The notes under the pieces were generated by a model. It had not been told where the DNA came from. It did not search any database and saw only the letters and a list, made by a program, of their open reading frames with translations. Positions 1 to 14,722 of a DNA stretch of 64,000 nt are shown in pieces. Positions within the stretch are counted from its first letter, which is position 1. The number at the start of each line of letters is the position of its first letter. This DNA is from Larus michahellis (Eukaryota > Chordata > Aves > Charadriiformes > Laridae). The position numbers and the translations under genes were made by a program. The DNA lies in NCBI RefSeq assembly GCF_964199755.1, contig NC_133910.1:7462501-7526500 (forward strand). Reading direction: 5' to 3'.

Positions 1-1885
1 CTGTGTTCCTTCATAAGAGACATCATCTAGTTCTACCAGAAGGTAGAAGCCTGATGCAGGAACTGCCCTTGAGAGGCACCTTCCTGGTCTGATCCTTCAA
101 GTACATTCATAAGCAATTCCCTAACTCAGGCATGGGGCAAGAACAAGGACAATTTTGTTCCTTCCTCTGCCACCCAGTAGGTTAACACGAAGGCTGCGTT
201 ACAGATTTAGACTTCCATTTCCTGCTGACTTTGTGGCCTCTATGAGCTCTTACCTTCCCTGAACCAAAGCGCTTCTCTAACAAAAGAGCCAGACAGGCCA
301 ACATGAACAGCAAGCATTTAAAAGCAGGTGCATTACGAACAAAAGCACCCACCAACCTGCTATTCTAACTGTTTTTCTCTGCCCTTATCTTTCATCTTCC
401 TTTCATGCTGCATCATGTGAACTCGGACACCAGTCTTACAGACTCATAATCACATGGTAAGTCTCATCCCTAGATAGCCACATTTTTTTTTTTCCATTAA
501 GGTTAGCACTTTTAGACTCAGAAGTTTAAGCCATGGGATGCGTGTCATTCATCTGCCAATCTCCACAGCACAACAATGCGCCTAGTCTTGACCCACAGTG
601 AAAGAGAGCAATTCCATAAGCACTTGGTATAATATAATTTCTCAGGGTGTAATTGATACTGATCACACAATGGATACATATAGAAATAAAGACCTATTGT
701 AAGTACACCGTGTTCCAGCATACTGGCAATATTATTGTGCACAAAGATTCATTATTCAAGAATACAATTGTGAAAAATAAAGACAGGCAATAGTTCATGA
801 GTGTCATCATAATATACATGTTAGCAGAAACAAAAAAATTAAAGAGAAGGCATCCCACTGCCTTGTACCTTGAATTCCTATTTACAGTAGCGCAAAGGGA
901 GGTTAACACTATTGTGCTGACTTGGAACACTTACAATTACTTTGTTAAGTAGTTCTGGCACTCAAACAGCATCTCCAACACCTAGCCATTTCTCCCCACA
1001 TCAGTAACCCAAAAGGGCCAAGCAGACCTCTTCCAGTTTGGGAGTTTGCTGTACGTAAGGTGAGTTCCTGGAGGCTGTCTTACAAACTTCACAGGTGTTG
1101 TCAGAGCAGCACAAAGCATGAGCACTGGTGTAAGCTGGACCCGTTTATAGCCTACTACTGGATAATTTGCAAAGAAGAGTCAAGAGAGCACAGATAATGA
1201 ACTAGAAAGTTACTTCTGAAGTTTGCACTTTCTCCTGTTGCCCTGTCTGAGTTCTATCCCTTTGCGCAGCATTGCAGTTGATGCACAGGTCCCCAGCAAG
1301 TGTGAGGGGTATTCTGTCTGAGACGCCTTTATGCAAAGACTGAGGCACTGTGGTCTTCAAACATGAAAGAACAGTGACTATGCTAATTCACTGTAAGAAA
1401 AAAAGTGTAAGAAATAGGTTGTATTACATGTTCACTGCACACATCCTGCTCCAGAACTGACATTATGATTCTCACCACAAGAATCACCTTTCTCTGTTTT
1501 GTTTCCTCTGTCCCTTTTACAACTGACCAGGATGTGTGGTGTTCTGGAGATCTCCTGCATCGTTTTCCCATGCTGTGCTCTGACTTTATTCAAAGTAAGA
1601 AAAAAAATAAATTAGTGTATTCATAGAGTTAACACATGAAGTAAATAAAGCCACATAAGAAACCTACATTTACTGCAAAAAGGCAACATTTCAAAAACCA
1701 TAACGACCCCACAGGCTTTCCCAAAGAGACAGGAAACCTTTCAGGAGACTGCCCTCTCCAAGAGAATCCACCTCCATAGAAAACTGCATGGCTGGCTGTT
1801 TGAAAGCCTACATACAGTAAGTTTGGCAAGTCAAATCCAGTTCCTTGTGAATAAGCATAATGGTGGGGTTTGTTTCACTGACATT

Positions 1886-1960
1886 TCATAGAATCATAGA
1901 ATGGTTTAGGTTGGAAGGGACCTTAAAGATCATCTATTTCTAAACTATGTGCCATGGAGA
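1886..1960 (-). mobile_element. CR1 LINE 3'-end fragment
   Basis: The stretch begins with TCATAGAATCATAGAATGG followed by a block resembling GGTTGGAAGGGACCTTAAAGATCATCTA, which is the reverse complement of the conserved CR1 3' end and its ATTCTATG-type tail. Only about 75 bp is recognisable, so the copy is 5'-truncated and diverged, with its own plus sense on the minus strand. It sits in the presumed DNM1 intron 1. Confidence 0.85.
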
Positions 1961-4900
1961 TACTGCAGCTGAATGAGCTTCCACCTCAGCTGTAAGGCTT
2001 GTCTTCTTGTCATGGGACACAGCACAATTACTTGGTCACTGATCTAGATATACAGACGTGACAGTCTCCAGTACTGTCCCCTCTGTCACCTTCTTGGTAA
2101 TTTTTGGTAGAGCGTAGATCTTCTCTTTCCTACGGAACAGGATAAAGCCTTTTATTCCTGAAACATTGTCATATTTATGTGCTCTTGTAGGTCTTTTGGA
2201 GGACTCGCATGCCTTCAACACCAGAAGTGTTAATCAAAAATGCATTTTCCCCACTCAGAACACATTTGTTGAGTCAAACGTGGGCTGAGGGGGCTCAGGC
2301 AACTAGAGAGGGGATAGGTCCTGTGCAACATCCTCTCACATCACTGATGCTTCAGCTGCAGTGGCCACGTTCAGACTTCAGCCTGCAACACCTTTATGGA
2401 CACTGCTAAAGCAAAAAGGAAAGCGCATAGCAATTTTTACACGAACATTTGCTTAGAAACAGCACTCTTCCCTACCCTCTTCCAGAGTGCACTAAATTCT
2501 GCTTTTCTGGCTTATCTCTGGCTGCCCAGACTGGTTCCCAGGAGTCATCGCAGTCAGTGCCTTTTCTCATTTACTCTTTCCACATCTCCCTTCTTTGTAA
2601 CTCACTCAGCTCCTCTCCTGCACATGCCTTTAGGCAGGTCTCTGGAAACAGCAGGATAAGATAAAAAAAATTTCTATTGTCTATTTTGATGTGAATCCTT
2701 TGGGCTGATTTTTCTGTTTCACACTTCACTAGCTTCGGGGTACATCAAAACCTGGAAGACAGCTGTATGCATTATGCCAAGTCATGGCTGCACCAGCGTC
2801 TCTGTGCACAAGTTAATCTGAGGCAGAAATACAGGGCTTCATGGTAGTACTGCTTCCACAGGGCAAGAGACATCCAAGGAGGTCAGCAGCATTCTTACAC
2901 TTTAAGTATTACACTTTTATTCAATGGCCTGAGGGCCTGCCAGCCCGCAAAGTAAACCGGCACAGCCAAGAGTTTGCCCCAGGGATTTCTGCTGCTGTAT
3001 GTCTACAGTAATTCCAAGGAAGCCAGTATACCCTAACTTTATGCTTGGTAGACCTTACAGCAGGATCTGGCCTGACTTTCGAGGTGAACTACATATATAT
3101 TTTTAGATGACCTGAAAGTAAGGCTGAGATGTTGCTACGTTCTTCTGATGCACCCCTGCAAACCCATAACCAAGGGTTACCACATCCAATCAACTCACTG
3201 GCTGCATTAAAAAGCATACAGCAAGAATTTCTGATAGAGCTGCACTCCATCTGTAATTCAGTTAACATAACATGTACTGAAGTCCTTATATACAGGGAGG
3301 TGAGACAGCAGCCAAGCAAATGGAATTTCTCTCCATTAGAGAAGGTTACACAGCTCCTCAGGTACATTTGTAGGAGGGGAAGAAGTGAACAGTCAAGGGA
3401 ATACCTTGGAAAGAGGCTCCAACACACAGGCATTACCATTTTTGGCAGTTTTTCATGGTCTGCTCTCCTTCTATCTAGAAATCTAAGCTTTCCCTCTCAG
3501 AGTCATTGCTGGGGCCTAGATAGGCAAGTACCTTTAAGACATGAGTCTGAAATACAGAGGTGTGGTTCAGTCCCTTTTGAAGGATCAGCACTAGAACCTT
3601 GCACAAGGTCCATTCAAACAGACTCAGTACTACAGACCACTAGGAATATATGTGCTTTAGTAAGTACTGTTCCTATTTGAACCTGCTGGTGGTGGTTCAT
3701 AATCATGCTTTAGATTTCTTCTCCGGTATCATGACATTAACTTCCTTTTTAGGAAAAAAGGTTTCAAAATCACCACCCCCGTCACAGGACTTCAGGTGCT
3801 GGAACTTTCTGAAAGCAGTACAGTAAATATAACAGGGCATACAATAATCTCATCAGCAAGCAACACTTGAAGCCTGTCTGAAAGATCCCAGCTTCCCCCA
3901 TCCCTTGCAGATACCACAAACAGTTCTCAGCTTTTGCCTAGAAGCGGTGCAGGAGTATGAGCACAGTTTACCACCTTAACCATCCTAACTGAAGAGTCTG
4001 GGCAGGAGACGGAGTCACAGCTGCCTGCTCTGTAATGCAGGCCTGCTCTCTGCTATGGGTGATCAAGGTTAATTCTTCGCTCTCAAGTGCCATGAAGAGC
4101 TGTGACCCTGGGCATCCTGGCACACAACAACAAGTGCCTTGTGTCACCCCTGCTGAGGAAGCCTGCAACGGGAGCAGATTGGATCCACGTGCTTCTCTCC
4201 CTGGTTGTGATCACTGACTAGATAGATAATCCCTTCATGGGCTGCTGCTCTACAATTGCAGTGCAGCAACCAATGCAATCTGAGAGCCGAACCAGGCCCA
4301 GGGGGATAATTCCCCTCCTACTTCCCTACAACATAGTGAAATCTACTTGTTTCCATAGAAACAAATCAGTTTGATGTCCACACAGCTCCTGCATCCCTCA
4401 CTGCTGTGCATCAGCCCAAGCTGCTGAGGCTGAGATTTTAAGCAAGTGTCTACAGCTATAGGTTAAGAGTTTGCAGGAGAAACAAGGTGTACTCCTGGCA
4501 TACAAAACCAACCATCTCACCCAAGATGTCATTTGCTTCAGTTCACCCCTGCTGTGAGATAATTAATCAGGAATATCCTTCCCCTCCTCCATTTTGAGGG
4601 TTGACTTATCTGCCAGATGCCTCCCTGCTCTCTTCCTGCAGATGGGTTAGCCCAGAATATGTGAGGACGTACAACACAGATGGGAAAGGAAAACAGGGCA
4701 CCCCAACACCTCAAGTGCCCTTGTGAGCCAATTTCCTCTTTGTGTTTTTTGCAGGTAAAAACTGTAAAGGGGTTTTCTTGTTTGGAACTCTGCATTTTAC
4801 TGTGGAGGATTATTTAGAGAGTGGTACAGCCTACAGTGCATTGCCTGATCTCAAAAAGTCACTGCCCATTATAGCAAATGCCGCATTGACTCTAGGCTGC

Positions 4901-7900
4901 GGCGCTGGGGAAGGAGTGAGTCTTGAGAGAGTAGAAGATTGCAGCACTGCTGCTGTGCAGCTTCCTCTGGGATCTTTTGGGTAATAGAAAATGAAGTCCT
5001 GGATCTTGCTTGCTGCCTTGAGATATTCAAGGTAAAGAATAACACAGTACTGATTCTACATGACAATATCAGGAACTCAAGGGAATAAGCAGCCCGGTGT
5101 ATCCTGAACGGATGTGGCAGTAAGGATTATATTTGTGGAAAATGTAGCTTTGATTGTAAGAATTACAACATTAGGAGAAAGAAAACAAGGCTGATTTCAC
5201 TCATTTAAAAAAAAAAAAGACCAACAAAACAAACAAACCCAAAACCAAACATAACACCAGATCTGGGTAGCAATACCAGGATTCAGGGGAAAAGCAGCCA
5301 CAGCACTATTGGGTCCGGAAACCTCCAGAGCCACAGGTATAAGAAATATTGCACTAGCATGATGTATTCTCCACCCCAAAAGCTGTAAACCAGACTTTTC
5401 TGTCTGCCTTTTGAATTTTCATCATCATAGCATGAAAGTAAGTTTTCCTTTTGCTCCCTCCAAAGCATATATACCCTGGCAAAAAAAATGTCATGTAGAT
5501 TTTATCTCTAGAATCTCCCTGCAACTTCAGGCAGTCTCCAAGAGGACAATACCATGCATCAACAACATCCTAGAGCATCAGATTGGTGCAGTCCTGATGG
5601 CAGTAGCAAAGAAACAGGTTTTTTGTGGCCAGGACCCAGCATCTTTTCTTGTCTCTTTCTCAAGTCACACTGATCTGTCATGATACTGCAGTAACACTGC
5701 TCTGCTTTGGCACAAACAAATCTACTGACAAATCTTGGCTTTGCCATAACAGAAGAGTGGCAGCCCTGAAAAACATGACCTGTACAGCACCTGCAACTTG
5801 AGCTGGGAGAAAACAAAAGGACAAGCTGTACGCTAAAACTCTGGTACAGAAGTGTCTGACGGGAAAGCACAGCCACAATAACACCCTAGGATTAATGTAT
5901 GCTAAGACTGATGAGCAACAGGCTGACCTTGCTATTTCCCACCACCAGTGTCTTAATCTGTCCTAGCTCTCTGGTGTCAGGCTGCAGCTGAGTCTAGACT
6001 AAAGGCTGTCCAGCAGTAAAGGCTCTCTTGTGTTCAGGGACACCACTAGACTGTGCAGAAGTAATTAATATTCAAGCTATTTGTCACATGGAGACTTTGG
6101 ATAAAAAGGGGTTTATCCCCTTTTTCACCCTTCTCTCATTCAGAGAAGGAAACCAGGTACAATGGCAGACCCAAAGATACCAAACACTCATGGTAAGTGT
6201 CATCTTAAGATTTCTTGTCAAAACTCCACCACCTCTGGAGTCCTGGTATTTGCTGCAAGACTAAGAGAAGAACAAGCGTAGCTCAAGGCACATTTCATCA
6301 CTGCAGCATGACACTTCCTCCACTCGCAGACAGTGCTGCCTGCTAGAAAAGGAGACAGTCTCCCCAGAGCCTGAATGCTGTAAAGGGTACAGACAACTGA
6401 AAGAGTTCATTGGAAAAAGCAAGAGTCACTTTGATGAGCCCACTAATACAGACCCAAACGGAAGCTGTATGAGGAAAGGAGGTGGTACCTCAAGCTATTA
6501 GTGGCCAGACATGGGTGGTGGGTGAGTTTATAAAATTGAATGCATGTACCCTGATAATTTATCTTGGGTCAGTGGTAAGAGGCAGAGCTTGTTGCGGACA
6601 AGGAGGTAGGCTGCTTCCTTTCCAACAGGCCAGGCAGGAAGGACAGAGTTATGTGGGGTAACAAAGTTATGCCGCACTCAGGCATCCTGAGCAAACTGTC
6701 CAAGATGCACCGCTGATCTGCAGAGGGAATTTAAGATGCCAATTTATATCTCCTCTCTGCCTGGAGAAGTATGCAGGAACTGTGCCAAGCTCCTTGCTAT
6801 GCACTGCACCTCTGCAGTTTCAGATATAATTAGGATCACCCTGGCTGGAAACATGGTGCAGAGGCACTGCTTCTTAAGCCCTCGAAGAAAAAACAGCAGA
6901 CCAACTGCTAACATCTCTAGTGCAGAGCAAAGTCAGAGACATTAAACTCATCTTCAAAAACCACACAAGACAGCTCCATTTCAGGCTACAACAGAATGAA
7001 AGCTGGATCAATGGTCCCAAAAGAGATGACCTCCTGGGTGGTTCCAGTGTGTCTGCCAGAGTCTTTTTGACCAACCAATGGGACAACACTTCTCATGTCC
7101 CAGAGGACATTTTCCTCTGGTCAAGTTTGGGCAGTGACCATAGGAAGCTACAAAAAGGCAGGTTTATATAAAGATATACATCCATGGAATTTCTAAAGGA
7201 GTCCAAGTCTACATGGAAAACTTTTAGAACTTAAATTCAAAAAGCAGAGGAGGATCAAAATTGGTGTTGCCTATTAATGGGCACTCTGAATCTACAGCAA
7301 AATCACAGCATAGTGACCTGGACAAACAGACCAGAGTCTCCTGGTCTTCCATTCCTTTCCTTATTTTCCACAAGTAAAGGGTTTATCTAAATTCCTTCCC
7401 CTGGTATCTTCCCCCCACCTCTTCAAACTAATACACTGATTTCTAATAACATTTACTTTTCCCTGTTCAGGTGTCAAGTTTGACTTCAACTTCATCCAAA
7501 TAGAAGATGGGAAAATATCAAGTGCTAATGCAGTGCCTCACTTGTTCTTTTACAGGAAGCATTCTTTAAATATCATTCTTTCAATAGTCTATACAAATTA
7601 ATTCAGAAAATGGACCTCTTTCTCTAAGATGAGGTTGGGGCGCCAGGTAGTTTGCAGCCCTGGCATAACAAACACATCTTGTATGTACAGGCGTCAACAG
7701 AGAGTAACGCCTAGGAACTGAAACATCAAATCAAAGTAGTACAGCCCCGAGGGAAGAACTATATTGCTGGGATCTCTACTGAGAGCTGTGCCAATGTAGA
7801 AGAGGTGACCTGAGTTTCAGCACTGGAGTTGCAGCACCAGCTCTGCAGTGTGACACATGTCACACGCCAATCCCTGAGGGCATTCCACATTTTGGTATGT

Positions 7901-10689
7901 ACCAATCTCCTCCTTACCTCTAGCTATAACTATGACACTGCGACAGATCTCCTCTCAAGGCCACCACCACGCTCAGGCAATTCCCAGCTATTCATAGAGG
8001 AGCTTCTATTAAAAGTAAAAGCACAATCAGCTTAAGAAATAACCAGAGATTACTCAAGAGATCACAGCAGCCAGAAAGAGAGAAAACCTAACATGTGTAT
8101 TAGAATCAAGGGGCCCCATCCTGACCCAGAGCAGTGTAAGTTGAGAGAAAATCATGAGCAGGGGTTAGAGCTTTGGTTTTTACTGGATTAATTCTGAACA
8201 GGTCACCAGGTGTATTCCCCGACTGTCAGAGAATTGTTCCTGTGCTGGCAGGCAGGTGGCAAATGGACAGTTATTTTCATTATAAGCCCCTGTTTGTAGA
8301 GGTTTATAATTACTTGGATGAGGAAGAGCTCTCAGAGCTGAAACAGCCCATTAATTTGTTGTCAGAGCCCTGGGCCAGATCCTACATAACTTACTCTGTG
8401 TTTACACGTACAAGAGTGGCAGGAAGGCAAAGAGGAGGAACCGAACAAAGACTTCAAGGTTTTTGCCTTTAGGTAATCTTTTCCTTGTTCTAAGAAATTC
8501 AGTACAGCCTCCCCCATCCCTGGATCTCCATTCTCAAAAAAAAAAAAAGCAAAAATAATAGTTTTTCCTAGCACTCTCCAGGGTAAGGAAGCTCTGCTGT
8601 AAAAACATTTGCAGATGTTGAGAACCAACTACTCAGCATCTCTGTAGACTTCTGCCTATGATGCTTTGAGAAAGGGTCTAAGAGCAGCTGAAAAACTACT
8701 CTGAAATACGGCTGCAGTTTATGCTCAGCTTTTATACAGCATTACAGCAACACTGTCTGGCTCTTCAGCCAAAATCCACAGCAGTATCAGTTTAATATCA
8801 GCTCTGTCCTCTCTCAGGCATCCCATATACTACTACACTGGCCACTCTTACATCAAGACTGTTTCACAGCCACAAAATGACAGTCGTAGCAGCGTCAGAC
8901 AGGATCCCAGCAATTCCCATGTTTGTTGCAGTAGCATTAACTCTTCACCCTTCAACACAGCTGCAACAATGCAACCTAAAGCCATGAGAAACAGGAAAGG
9001 GAGTGTTAAAAGGGACTGTTGAGGCAATACATTATTAAAATAGTATTTTCACCCCCAGAGACTCAAGTTCAATTCGCATTTCAGTCACAAGTGAGGAACT
9101 GGGTTTATTCCAAACCTCATTTTGTATAATTTATTGTTCATTGTGACTGCAACAGAAGTATTTTAGCCCTGATTTTTAGGAACGGAAGATTTCACAATGC
9201 AGGCCTTAGAAGTTTTGTGATTCTTTATACTTGTTCTCCAGGAGCACTTAGGGAAACAGTATCTTTTAAAGCAAAAAAGAGTACCCTCAAACATCCATGT
9301 TAGAAATTGATGTTTTTAATACAAAAGCTACACTGCTCTTCTTGTTAGCTTAACTGCTGTGTGCAGGGCTCTAAGAAAAGCCACACAAGTCTTGCAGAAG
9401 AGTGGCAGAAGTTGGCAAGTTTGCTTCCAGTCAGCAAGCCACAGCTTGAGGATCTTGCATAATGTCTGCTTCCAAGATGCTTCCAAAAGCTGAACTGCAA
9501 GAAGCTAGTGACCAGGGATTGAAACACCATCTCACTTCCATTTGGTCATGGCTGGGTCTGCCAAAGCTTTCAGAGCATCTAACACGGCAGAGAACAGAGA
9601 CACTGTTAGGTTTCAGACTCAGGGTTCATACTTCCTGTACTGTGTCTTGCAGGAAAGAAAAAAAGTTATGTTATAGCCAGCACCAGCCTAGGAGCTGTGA
9701 CAAGCTTGAAGGTCACAGAGGAACCAGCCGTCAGCAACTTAATTATCCTGTCTGCCCATCTATATAAAACAGCTTAAGAAAATTACTAAACCACTTTACA
9801 TTCAGTTTTTCTTTAAGTATTCATTAATAGGACTTTGAGGGAAAAAAAAAGCTGGACATAAGTACAAAGCATCAACGAGTCATCTGGAATAATTGTTTAA
9901 ATACCTAACATTAAATTGTGCTCTCAGTTGCCAGTCACTATGTTTTGATGCATATTCTTGCCTGCTCCTCAGTAAACACTGAAATGTTGTCTCAGTCCTC
10001 TCTTCATAGCCACCCCAATATTTATAGTAGTTAGTCCTGAGCAAGACATCCAATTCTCATGACTAAACTCCATCAAGTCACTCAAAAATAGCATGATACA
10101 TGCTTTGGAAGGATCACAGATATATGTAAATAAAGAGAAAGCTTTTTGGAGCTTTTCAGAACCAATTCTGCTTGCAGCTCGATCACCTCCAAGCCTGACC
10201 AGACCATCTGAGTGTTTAAAGTCACTAGGGACAAACCCCTGCGCTCATTCCTCTATAGGGTTGTGCTACCCATCCCTGCTCTGAAAGGCTGTGCTCAAAA
10301 ATTTAAGTGCTACCAGCTCATCTAGTGCAGCCTCTCATGTCCCAAGGCTTTCTAAGAATACCCTGAGACTCCTCAAATCCAGTATCTGATCTACGCCAGT
10401 AGCCAAAGGTGGCTGCATCAGTCCCGACCTCTCTGCAGACAGACCTAAGTAATCAGCAACACCGGGCAGATGAGGCTGCGTGAACAGCTAAAGCTCTTAG
10501 CACACCACTTCTGGTGAGAAGGCAGGTCTTTCAAAGGGCTCAGGCAGACATTGCCCTACCACCCTTGCAGAGTTTTAATTTATTGTTAGGAAAAATAGCT
10601 TCCTACTTTATGGTTAGCCTTTCCTGGTGTTATTTCAAGCATCCATTACTGATATACACCTACGTGACATGACACCAACAGACTCTCCT

Positions 10690-10790
10690 TTCTACAGATG
10701 GAGAAAAAATTATAAAAAAGTTAGTCACACAAGAATTTAGTTTCAGAGCTGAGAACAGGACTCTTATCTCAAGGCTGAACATCCCTGTCT
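10690..10790 (-). mobile_element. MIR/CORE-SINE-like remnant
   Basis: CTACAGATGGAGAAA, then GTCACACAAGAATTTAG and CAGAGCTGAGAACAGGACTC follow the order of the reverse complement of MIR-type SINEs (ACAGATGGGGAAACTGAGGC, then GGTCACACAG, then CAGAGCTGGGA..AGGACTC). It is heavily diverged, as expected of an ancient amniote element. Identity rests on remembered consensus order only. Confidence 0.5.
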
Positions 10791-13700
10791 GCCTCTTAGA
10801 GGCAATATTCCTTTACCTTGAGCTTTCACTCTATCAGAATGTATGAAACCAGGTCTGAGAGCAGGAAAAGAAAAATTCAAGTGGAATGAGAGACTGTCCC
10901 ACTAGTGAGCTACTTTCTCACCATGCATGACTAGATTTCTTCTTTTTTTTTTGGACCAGATTTAGTTTTAGCTCTCCTCCCAACTAGCAGTACTCTGACT
11001 CATATGGTTACAGATCTGAAAGCCTAAGAAGGAAAGTATTACACCCAAAATTTTTTGGGTGTTTTTTTTTTTAGTGGCATATCAAGGAAGTAGGCTTACC
11101 CTGCATATTACCAGTAAATTTCCCTTCACAGATGCCACCTCAAAACTAATTTTACATTGGGTGTATAGGCTGAACACCATATGTTCTAGGTGACTGCCTG
11201 CCACTCCTTCAGTAAATCTTCTGGTTTTGCCACTAAAATACACTGCCTGAAACAAAAATCTGAGTATTGTCTCACATGGGTGGAGCACACATGGGTTTGC
11301 TCTCGTCTAATAAATTTGTTGCTCAAGGCATCATAATAAGTTTCACTCCAGTAGCAAGAACACAGCAAGAACTGTTTTCTTGATAACTTACACGAAGTTG
11401 TCAGCTGCTTCCATTTCTCCACAAAAAAGTTCATCTTAAAGACGGTAAGAAATCCTCACTCAAAAGAATTATTACTCCTACTTGGACAGACAGGCTCAAA
11501 CTTGAAGTTAAGCACGAAGTAGGGACATTCAGTAATTCACCAGATCAGGAAGGGGATTAGCTTCCTGCCTTAGAATAACATTTTCAGAAGCTGCCTCAGA
11601 TAGGAGGTGCTGCAGACAGACTCCCACACCTTCTATTTAAGTCTAGCAGAGTTCTGCCTACTCGAAGCATCTGGAGAAGTCAGGTTCAAGGACTCGACTT
11701 GGCATCCCCAGCTATGTATTGAACCATGGCTTCTGAAAACAATCAGTAGCCTTTAAAAATAGCAGTTTACCTTTGTTCTGCATCGGGTTTTTGGGGTTGT
11801 TTTTTTTTTTTTTTTGACTGTGTGAAAAGTTATAAGCATGTGGAGTTTTGAAAAAACAGTAATGGTTTTAGCATAGAGGAATGCTTTTAGAACTTCTTAC
11901 TTCCTTTCCCCTGCTGGTTTTGCAGACCCTTTACAGCCCTGTGCCACAGCATGCTGTTTATAGAGCAAATACAGAAAAAAAACCACAACACTTACCTACC
12001 ACAAAGTACAGTAAGGATTAATTGAAGCTCAAGATGCTTTAAGATTCCCAACGTTAGGATTATCATGGTAACAAGGAAGAGTCCACACTAGCAAAGGCAG
12101 CATCCTCCTGGTCTGCCAGCTATCAGGTGATGACTTCCAGCAATGACAAGGCAACCTGTCATTTTCACACACCAGTAGGTCCAGGCAAGCCTTAACTTGC
12201 ACAATACTGAGCATCAGCTTCCAATCTGGAGACACAGCTGGCTTCCTTTCCCCGGGTAAATTCTGATATGATCCGAGACATGCCATAAGGATCTCTTTTC
12301 TGAGCAAATGTAAGGCTAGTGGGCAGTTACCAGAAGTATGAGATCATCACTAAAGAGTTAAGCTGAAGAATACAGTCAGACAGTGAAATTTAACATCTCA
12401 CATCTAACTGCTGCAGGAAGTAGAAAACATATTAGACTTGTATTTGTTTGAGCCAACACCTATATCATTAAAGCAAGCAGTCAGAGAACAAATACAGGCA
12501 GACACTGCTGTTGCATTACAAACACTGAGATTCATGCACTTTTTCCCCTCGCTTACAGCCATCCATGTTATGTCTTAACTTAATTACGTATCTCCTCCTA
12601 GCGTTCCTCCTCCCACAAGTGTTTGCTGAGAGCTGTACAGATTTCTCTTACGTTAAATAATTTTGTCTTGCAGTCTACTGTTACACATTAGCCATTTCCC
12701 CCAGTGCTCCATATTTTCTTCCTTGAACAATTAATCAGAGATGAAAATAGGTATTTTCTTCGCTGAAGACTAAAGGCTTGCTGCCATTTGAAGGACTATT
12801 GTTTGACCACTATTTATTTCTCTAAACAGCCAAATCCTGCTCCTGGCTCTTGCACCATCCTCCGCAACCCTAAATAAGCCAGCTCCCAAGCAATGCCTAT
12901 ATCTTTAACCTGCCAACACAGAACAGCATTTGGTCAGTTCACGGATGTATTTATCATACAGCAATTAAGGGTCTGGGTCCATGACTTGCAATTACTCTCT
13001 CTGCCAGCACTCTGGGCATGTAAGTATCTCCAAGCAGAACAAAAACAAAATAAGAAATAGAAGAATCATATTTAAGGTCCCCTTTTGTGGCCAGAGCAGA
13101 GCAAGTTAATGTGTGTATTTTCTTGTTTAAATTTAAATCCACTGCTAAAGTACCACATTGATGCTCAGCATTGCCCAGCACAGCAGACATCCTCAATCTG
13201 TACATAACATAGCTATGATTTTTAGAAGATTTAAGCCCTCAGTTCTCTTCACAGCACTCAAGCTTACAAAGCACGTATTACAGCAGAAGCCCAAACAACT
13301 TAAAAGCACAAAGATTGTTAACAAAACAGTTTTCCTGCAGTATCTGAACAGGCTAAGTATCTGCATCTCTGTATGCATCCCTATAGGATCTTTCAATTCT
13401 AGATAATTGCTTAATACTGCTGTCGGCCTCTGAAGGTATTTTGCCAGAAAAGCTTCCCATAACAAAGCAAAGTATATATTATCAAAGAAGGCATTCCTTC
13501 ATCATACCTTGGGGGTTTAAGTATTTATCTCTAAATGGCTGGGGAAGGTTGAGATATGAAGATATTAAGTCGCTTCTCAAAGTTATACCTGAAGCCAAAC
13601 TAAATCTTGTAGCTTCAAGATCTAGCTTTGGACTTCCAGTATGTGACAGTGCAAGGCAGAGACACAGCTGCAGCACGTGCTGCCTGGCCCTTGCCTGGTT

Positions 13701-14674
13701 TTGTCAAGGCAGTTACTGTAGCACAAGTACCAAGCTTAATAGGTACTTATCCTTACCACTGCCACAAGCATTCCAACGCTGCATTTATCCTGCTCTTCTA
13801 CCCATGACAAAATTTCAGTTTTCCAGGAGATGCAAAGCTAGCCCAACATGGTTGAGTTTAGGTCCATGCCTGCCTCCAATTTCATTCCAGGCAACATACA
13901 AAAAAAATCAGCTAATTCAGCATATACCATCAGACCCTGGTAACAGACTGCTAAGGCTAAGTGCCTCTATTTGGTTTGGGATATAAAAGCCCCCAAGAGA
14001 GGATGCTTTTGGGGTAATGCTCAGGTCTGGAGTCAAGTAAACCCTAATTCACTTCCCACAACTTTGGCACTGCTTAGTTCCCTTGATCATAAACAAGATG
14101 GTTTCACCTCCATTCAAGTCCTTCCACCTACTGTTCCCCGTCCTTAGTCATCGCCTCCTCAGCAGCCCCCTTAAGCCATCTGTTCTCCAGAAGTCAGAGG
14201 TGTCTTGTTTTCTCCATGAAGAGCAATGCAGCTGCCCCAGCAGGGCTGAGCAGCACGCTGCCTTGGATCAGACAAGAACACAAGGCACAGACATTTATGC
14301 AGCCATCTGAATACAGCCCAGTGCTTTCAGTTTTTCCGTTTGTAACACACAGATAACAGTAATACTCCTACAAATCCAAAAGATTTGTGTAACAGTGCTC
14401 TGAGATCTTAGGATTTTTATAAAAAACCACACTTATATTTGTTATTTTCACATGGCAGAATAAGAGTGGCATGAACATGAATGGTTTTACAAACATCTTT
14501 GTGGGCTGTCTTGTACATCCCCCCTTATGGGCCCTTTGGGGTCTCTCAAGTCAAATTAGTACATACCACATGCTTTGTTCTTTTTATCAGACCAATTTTG
14601 CTGGTACTGCTGCCTGCTCTAAGGCCTTCTAATTTAACAAAGGTGGCAGCAAGGAAGTAACACCACCATAAGAA

Positions 14675-14722
14675 TGGACTAAATGACCCCTGAGGTTACT
14701 TCCAACCTGAGTTATCCTACAA
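14675..14722 (+). mobile_element. Short CR1-like 3' remnant
   Basis: GGACTAAATGACCCCTGAGG and then TTCCAACCTGAGTTATCCTA resemble the CR1 3' end (GGACTAGATGACCTTTGAGG, TCCCTTCCAACCTGAATTATTCTATG). Less than 50 bp remains, so this is an old fragment or a chance resemblance. Confidence 0.5.

Noticed and set aside
3129-3680. 183-codon plus-strand frame in the DNM1 intron
   Set aside because: No recognisable domain, ordinary intronic composition, and an overlapping frame on the other strand. Length alone is not enough in 18 kb of DNA.
13441-13986. 181-codon plus-strand frame in the DNM1 intron
   Set aside because: No family resemblance and no splice or promoter context; treated as chance.
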